Source: Planctomycetes bacterium UBA1662 (lineage in GTDB: Bacteria > Planctomycetota > UBA8108). From it: 10,965 bases of DNA. The position numbers and the translations under genes were made by a program. The stretch is taken from the NCBI GenBank assembly GCA_002320775.1, contig DCKY01000096.1:1-10965 (forward strand), given 5' to 3'. This document shows, piece after piece, positions 8,401 to 10,965 of this stretch (position 1 is its first letter; each line of letters opens with the position of its first letter). Under the pieces are notes generated by a model that was not told where the DNA came from, ran no database searches, and saw only the letters and a list, made by a program, of their open reading frames with translations.

Positions 8401-8922
8401 ACCAGCGATGAGTTGAGGGACCTCCTGCGCTTCCTGTCAGAGATCGGCAAGATCGGCGATTATTCCGTCGGCAAGACTCCTTTTGCACGAAGCTGGAGAG
8501 TTTTGGAGAAGGTTCCTCCGGGATTGGGTCCTGCAGGTGAACGGTCTCCTGTCTCCGGGCCGGATGATTCAAATTTGCAGTGGGTTTCCAGCTACAGCAG
8601 AGTTTCCGGGGTTCTGCCGCTGTCACAACTGCAATTGGACCGGGATAGCCCTGTCTCCTTTGCCTGGTGTGAGCTACGGGTCGTTGCCGCGGGAAAAATC
8701 GGAATCAAGCCCAACTCGGGCAAGGGGTTAACCATCTATCTTGGGGGCAAGAAAGTGTTTTCTGGAAGTGAATCAAGCCCAGCTGTGTCTCTGGACCTTC
8801 CCGTTGGTGTGTATCCGCTTCTTTTCAGGGTTGAGTCAAAGAGTCGTAAAGTCGGATTAGCATGTGAATTAGCTGAAATTGAAGGAGCAAAGGGAAGAGC
8901 TCAATTCGTCCTCGGTCGGTAA
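5401..8922 (+). CDS. PVC-type heme-binding dehydrogenase: beta-propeller, HEAT-like region, CxxCH module
   Basis: This 1173-residue protein is complete, from GTG 5401 to TAA 8920-8922. A Sec signal peptide covers residues 1 to about 24 (hydrophobic LITVFFLLSAV, then HAQ). The N-terminal part, about 35-375, matches the planctomycete/verrucomicrobial membrane-bound dehydrogenase domain (Piru_Ver type, related to soluble sugar-dehydrogenase beta-propellers), with AEGFEVNLFAANPLISKP at its start and FRSPMRDRQHGRVWRL near its end. Two DxDxDG-like acidic loops, DTDGDGAAD (100-108) and DHDGDRKAD (144-152), probably bind Ca2+. The middle, about 400-830, is alpha-helical with HEAT-like repeats (SPDHRVRAAATRVVG, ESPRVRLEAVRTLG). 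The heme module, about 875-1018, has CLKCH at 896-900, a GPDLSSIG stretch, and SLMPSG whose Met992 is a likely distal ligand. About 150 residues follow, probably a beta-sandwich. I infer exported sugar or alcohol oxidation with electrons passed to heme; the substrate is unknown. It is probably coupled to the SGNH-like gene. Confidence 0.94.
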   Translation: MRKSGSWIGLITVFFLLSAVELHAQRNLRKAPKPDPVAELGQFQAAEGFEVNLFAANPLISKPINMNFDARGRLWVASSGVYPHIKPGQVPNDRILILEDTDGDGAADRSTVFADGLLMPTGVVPDDNEGAYIANSTDLLYMRDHDGDRKADEKRVVLSGFGIEDTHHILHTFRYGPGGNLYFNQSIYIHSHIETPYGVRRMNGGGIWQFRPEKLRLEIYVRGMCNGWGHHFDRWGQSFGADGAYGDGVIYLMPGATIIGSPTSRKIMRGLNPGSPKECGAEILSGRHLPPEWRGTFVTNDFRAHRVRRYEISENGAGYASRQVSEPLRSKHIAFRPVDVKMGPDGAIYFADWYNPIIQHGEVDFRSPMRDRQHGRVWRLTAKGRALVEKPKLVGAPEEKLLDYLKVPEDWTRHHAKRVLSHRSQEKVAKALKKWVSGLDRSDPGYNHQLLEALWTYQTIDKVEAGLLGRLLRSPDHRVRAAATRVVGYWYDRLDNPLPLLGVQVADESPRVRLEAVRTLGLVGSRAGGAVAEVAMELAMTVLDHPVDASGGLPGHRGGRHFKDGGQASGFLAYALHVTAVDLEPWWLPALESGKVDFGGNSRQLEFALASVGTRRVIGRLVALIRGGKIPNDRQEGLLEMVALQGDPAQLAFAFERAGDSERVLAALARSARERKVSPASGREKVSALIRSSDSPLQAAGARLAGLWKMLDLRPRLEEMAKGGGADSVRVAAFAGIANFSDKASAAFLKAQSASGKNARSRGMAVAALASIDPVTAASHAVELLGGKQGFDPRPVFSAFLSRSGGAAALSSALGAEKIDQDVARVGIRLTEPRRAPGDNAGPESQLIQALRKSAGLSGGPRKLTAEEIAKLSREVVERGDPARGEEIYHSGELACLKCHAIGGAGGLVGPDLSSIGTTAQLDYLIDSIFDPNKAIKENYHSTTVVTKDGRVLTGIKLREAGSELILRDSEGGELPVRRDNIARRSMGGSLMPSGLTDSLTSDELRDLLRFLSEIGKIGDYSVGKTPFARSWRVLEKVPPGLGPAGERSPVSGPDDSNLQWVSSYSRVSGVLPLSQLQLDRDSPVSFAWCELRVVAAGKIGIKPNSGKGLTIYLGGKKVFSGSESSPAVSLDLPVGVYPLLFRVESKSRKVGLACELAEIEGAKGRAQFVLGR
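7892..7911 (+). repeat. Perfect 8-bp inverted repeat with 4-nt loop inside the dehydrogenase gene
   Basis: CGGAGCCC, loop CGGC, GGGCTCCG. It lies in the low-complexity linker before the heme module (encoding EPRRAPG). It is a strong GC hairpin without a following T-tract, so not an ordinary intrinsic terminator for the plus strand. It may simply reflect codon choice in a Pro/Arg-rich linker. Confidence 0.6.
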
Positions 8923-9013
8923 TGCTGGGACCCGCAGTTTGCCCTAAGGCCCTGGTTCAGTACCCGGTGTTCTTCAGGCAGCTGTTTTGCGCCGCACGAT
9001 GAGCCCATACTGC
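8923..9013. other. Intergenic stretch after the heme dehydrogenase, no gene seen
   Basis: I found no convincing ORF and no stable hairpin followed by a T-tract here. A small bulged hairpin (TGCTGG/CCGCA, 8923-8936) immediately follows the stop codon, but it has no poly-T and is too weak to call a terminator. Confidence 0.4.
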
Positions 9014-9042
9014 TTGCTTTGAATAAAATACTGATATATTAT
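9014..9042 (+). promoter_or_regulatory. Sigma70-like promoter candidate upstream of the repeat-protein gene
   Basis: TTGCTT (9014-9019), 17-nt spacer, TATTAT (9037-9042), in the most AT-rich part of the intergenic region. An overlapping extended -10 reading is TGATATATT (9032-9040). Transcription would begin near 9049, giving a leader of about 95 nt. A weaker second pair, TTGAAT (9060-9065), 16 nt, TAAATG (9082-9087), lies downstream. Confidence 0.45.
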
Positions 9043-9134
9043 TGGTCCTTGTTAGCCTGTTGAATTACACTCAGTGGGTTGTAAATGGGTTTAGTCTGCT
9101 GAAATTAGGAATTTGGGTCTTTTTTAATCAAAAA

Positions 9135-9142
9135 GGGAGGGG
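9135..9142 (+). promoter_or_regulatory. Strong Shine-Dalgarno of the repeat-protein gene
   Basis: GGGAGGGG, with the GGAGG core at 9136-9140, 4 nt before ATG 9145. It is the best ribosome-binding site in the window and fixes the start of the open-ended gene. Confidence 0.75.
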
Positions 9143-9144
9143 AC

Positions 9145-10965
9145 ATGACTAAAGTTATTGTCCGTACTTTTGTCGCTGTGCTGAGTTTGGTTATCGCCGG
9201 GCAGTGTATGGCTCAGGATGTTTCGTTGTCGCTTGAGCCTCTTGGGCCGATTGCCGGCGCTTGCGGCCAAACCGTGCCTGGTGGCGCTGGTGATCTGACC
9301 GGGGGCGATGTTGGCTGTGTGCTCACCACCTCGAATAACGATCTCGCTGAAGGTGCTCAGGGCTGGTCCATCAGTATTGCTGCTGAAGGGGCCGTGATTA
9401 ACAATATTACTACAGATGGAACCGTTGGTGCCGATGTGGCCCAGGGTGGAATGCGGAGTGTCGGTTTCGAAAAATCTGAAACAACGACACGCTCCGGAGT
9501 GACACCAGGCGGCGGCAATGGTTGCGAAGGACTCGATGGCGCTGTCAGTGCCGTTGTGCTCTCTTTCGTTAACCCCATTACGCTGGATCCTAACGGTGCG
9601 GAAACCGTCGCGATTATCAGTGTCAGCTCCAGCTTCCCGGGTGTGGGAGAGAGCAGCGACATCAACATTTTCTACGCTGATGGTTGCCGTGGAGCAGGCC
9701 AGCCGGTACGCAACGCCGTCACTCTCAACGCTCAGACGATCATTCCGACGCTTGGCGGTTGCACGGTGACTCTCTCTGTCCCCGAGCCGCCCAGTGAGGA
9801 TTGTGACGCGGAGGGAGATGAGGACGGAAACGGCCTTGCCGACTGTCTTGACCCCGCCTGTGCCCCCTGTCCCGCTGGAGAGTCTTCCTTTAACCTCGCT
9901 GGCTGTTCGGATGTCAGCGGTGAGGCCGGCGCGGCCTATTCGCAGGAAGTTGAGGCCACCCTCACGACAGATCAGCCTGGCGATGGCGCCCAGGGCTGGT
10001 CCATCAGTGTTGCCGCGGAAGGCACCACGATTTCAGCTATAACAACCGATGGAACTGTCGGTGCGGATGTCGCCAATGGCGGTCTTCGTTCCGTTGGTTT
10101 CGAGAAGAGTGAAACCACCTCGAGGGATGGCGACACGAATCGCGGCAATGACTGTGGCGGGCTCAATGGAGCCGTTTCAGCCGTTGTGCTCTCTTTCACT
10201 TCACCGGTCACTCTCCCCGGCGCTGGCTCTGCGACGATTGCCGTATTGACGGTGACAGGCGATCTTCCGGCAGACGAAGAGACCTGCTCTGCGGGAACCC
10301 TGACGTTTGCGAATGGTTGCCGCGGTGTCGGACAGCCTGTTGTTAACGCCATTACACTTGGCGGTGAGACGATCTATCCCACGCTCAGCAGTTGCTCCTT
10401 CGAGGCCTGCTCCGAAGCAGCTCCTCCTCCTCCTCCGGAGATTTGCGAGGCTGATTTCACCCTTGGCTTCTCCGGCGCGAACGCCGAGGCCCCGGTCGGC
10501 ATTTCAGGATCTGATTTTGCCCAGGATGTTGACTGTACTTTGACCACAGCCAACAACACCTGTGAGAATGAAGGCATTGGCGCCCAGGGCTGGTCCTTTG
10601 GTGTCACCGGGAACGGATTCGAGATCACTGGAATCACCACAGATGGTACGGCGGCAGAAGAAGCCTCTGACATAGGTTTTGATTTCAACGAATTCACCGC
10701 TGATGGGGCTATCCAGGTCACTATTCTTGGCTTCCAGCAGTTCGTGATGCTGCCGGCTTCTGGAACTTCGACCGTTGCTCGGATTTCCGTTGCTACGACT
10801 TTCCCCGAGTCTGCGACCGAGACCAGGAGTCTTGAGTATGCCAATGGGCTTGTTGGCTCAGGCCTTGCGGTCAAGAACATCGTGGCCTTTGATGACACGG
10901 ATGTTGACCCTGCCTCAACAGGGTATGATTTGACGATTACGGGCATCGACAACAACTATGTCAGC
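9145..10965 (+). CDS. Secreted protein with three tandem cohesin-like repeats (3'-truncated by the window edge)
   Basis: The frame from ATG 9145 has no stop in 607 codons and runs off the right edge. It starts with a signal peptide (VIVRTFVAVLSLVIAGQCMA, likely cleavage after Ala23). Three diverged repeats follow: residues 28-206, 249-417 and about 438-592. Each has an LTT segment, the core GAQGWS (residues 70, 281, 479), an ITTDGT segment, and in repeats 1 and 2 a closing (A)DGCRG/NGCRG...GQPV..N segment (178, 389) before a PTL..C end. The GxQGWS/ITTDG pattern and alternating hydrophobics suggest a beta-sandwich of the cohesin/carbohydrate-binding kind; this is from memory of planctomycete surface proteins, not a search. 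Between repeats 1 and 2, at 220-242, lies a Cys-flanked acidic motif with DEDGNGLADC, resembling known DxDxDG calcium-type loops. A Pro5 linker (427-431) separates repeats 2 and 3. Likely role: surface or extracellular adhesion or scaffolding. Function unproven. Confidence 0.85.
   Translation, partial: MTKVIVRTFVAVLSLVIAGQCMAQDVSLSLEPLGPIAGACGQTVPGGAGDLTGGDVGCVLTTSNNDLAEGAQGWSISIAAEGAVINNITTDGTVGADVAQGGMRSVGFEKSETTTRSGVTPGGGNGCEGLDGAVSAVVLSFVNPITLDPNGAETVAIISVSSSFPGVGESSDINIFYADGCRGAGQPVRNAVTLNAQTIIPTLGGCTVTLSVPEPPSEDCDAEGDEDGNGLADCLDPACAPCPAGESSFNLAGCSDVSGEAGAAYSQEVEATLTTDQPGDGAQGWSISVAAEGTTISAITTDGTVGADVANGGLRSVGFEKSETTSRDGDTNRGNDCGGLNGAVSAVVLSFTSPVTLPGAGSATIAVLTVTGDLPADEETCSAGTLTFANGCRGVGQPVVNAITLGGETIYPTLSSCSFEACSEAAPPPPPEICEADFTLGFSGANAEAPVGISGSDFAQDVDCTLTTANNTCENEGIGAQGWSFGVTGNGFEITGITTDGTAAEEASDIGFDFNEFTADGAIQVTILGFQQFVMLPASGTSTVARISVATTFPESATETRSLEYANGLVGSGLAVKNIVAFDDTDVDPASTGYDLTITGIDNNYVS
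9226..9762 (+). repeat. Domain repeat 1 of the secreted repeat protein
   Basis: Residues 28-206. The core GAQGWSISI is at 70-78, ITTDGTVGAD follows, Cys127 lies in GNGCEGL, Cys181 in ADGCRG, and the repeat ends at PTLGGC (206). It shares with repeat 2 an 18-nt identical stretch (9550-9567 and 10180-10197), which points to duplication. Boundaries are approximate. Confidence 0.8.
9799..9870 (+). other. Cys-flanked acidic DxDxNG-type motif between repeats 1 and 2
   Basis: Residues 219-242: Cys220, then Asp/Glu/Gly residues with DEDGNG at 225-230, Asp233-Cys234, then DPAC (236-239) and Cys242. The layout resembles the C-x-D-G-D-x-DG-DC-DPxC inserts known from secreted proteins of myxobacteria and planctomycetes, thought to bind Ca2+. 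It occurs once here. Metal binding is inferred. Confidence 0.55.
9889..10395 (+). repeat. Domain repeat 2 of the secreted repeat protein
   Basis: Residues 249-417. It is the closest relative of repeat 1, with GAQGWSISV at 281, TTDGTVGAD, GFEKSETT, Cys337 in GNDCGGL, Cys392 in ANGCRG, ending at PTLSSC (417). The distance from GAQGW to the ANG/ADG motif is 108 residues in both repeats 1 and 2. Confidence 0.8.
10456..10920 (+). repeat. Domain repeat 3 of the secreted repeat protein (shorter, more diverged)
   Basis: Residues about 438-592. GAQGWSFGV at 479 and ITTDGT are kept, but the distance to the ANG motif (ANGLVG at 566) is 87 rather than 108 residues. The segment holding GNGCEGL in repeat 1 is missing, and the cysteine of the CRG motif is replaced. 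The gene continues beyond the repeat to the edge. Confidence 0.7.

Noticed and set aside
9105..9130. Intrinsic terminator (short dyad plus T6)
   Set aside because: The AAATT/AATTT stem is too weak and lies between a promoter and a strong ribosome-binding site; more likely leader sequence.
9193..9210. Possible lipobox (IAGQC) in the repeat protein
   Set aside because: Gln occupies the position before Cys, where Gly/Ala/Ser is required; an ordinary signal peptidase I site after Ala23 fits better.
9794..10042. Plus-strand frames of 60-85 codons within 9500-10550
   Set aside because: They are out of frame with the 607-codon gene and have no signals of their own.
10423..10437. CCT microsatellite as a mobile or phase-variable repeat
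   Set aside because: Only four CCT plus CCG, encoding a Pro5 linker; in-frame changes would be harmless.
10374..10955. 193-codon minus-strand frame at the right edge, and smaller ones at 9357-9668 and 9972-10352
   Set aside because: All are antisense to the repeat protein. Their similarity to each other is the shadow of its tandem repeats, not separate genes.

Overview
The window looks like chromosomal DNA of a planctomycete, or a close PVC-superphylum relative. Three of its complete genes belong to families that are strongly expanded in that group: a DUF1587/1595/1592/1588/1585 cytochrome, a DUF1552 (HXXSHH-motif) protein, and a very large 'PVC-type heme-binding' dehydrogenase with a C-terminal CxxCH module. 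The sequence is fairly GC-rich and gene-dense, and nearly every product carries an export signal. No tRNA, rRNA, insertion sequence, CRISPR array or attachment site was seen.

Layout. (1) 1-762, plus strand: the C-terminal part of a Gfo/Idh/MocA-family oxidoreductase, cut by the left edge. (2) 771-3883, minus strand: a two-gene unit transcribed leftward, DUF1552 protein then DUF1592-type diheme cytochrome, separated by 5 nt. It converges on the oxidoreductase with only 8 nt between stop codons. (3) 3884-4189: a divergent intergenic region holding an AT-rich promoter candidate for the leftward unit and an imperfect inverted repeat. (4) 4190-8922, plus strand: an SGNH/GDSL-like protein, most likely starting at TTG 4190, overlapping by 4 nt (GTGA) with a 1173-residue beta-propeller/HEAT/cytochrome c protein. 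(5) 8923-9144: intergenic, with a good promoter candidate and a long leader. (6) 9145 to the right edge, plus strand: an open-ended frame of 607 codons with no stop. It encodes a secreted protein of three diverged tandem beta-rich repeats, which I read as cohesin-like, with a Cys-flanked acidic DxDxNG loop between repeats 1 and 2.

How the genes may work together (inference). The SGNH-like protein and the propeller dehydrogenase are probably translationally coupled and exported. The divergent DUF1552/DUF1592 pair adds two more c-type heme sites. With the neighbouring oxidoreductase this suggests periplasmic or surface oxidation of sugars or glycans, with electrons passed through c-type hemes. 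The substrates of these families are not established, so the pathway is a hypothesis. The repeat protein at the right edge is probably a separate transcription unit and is the least understood gene here.
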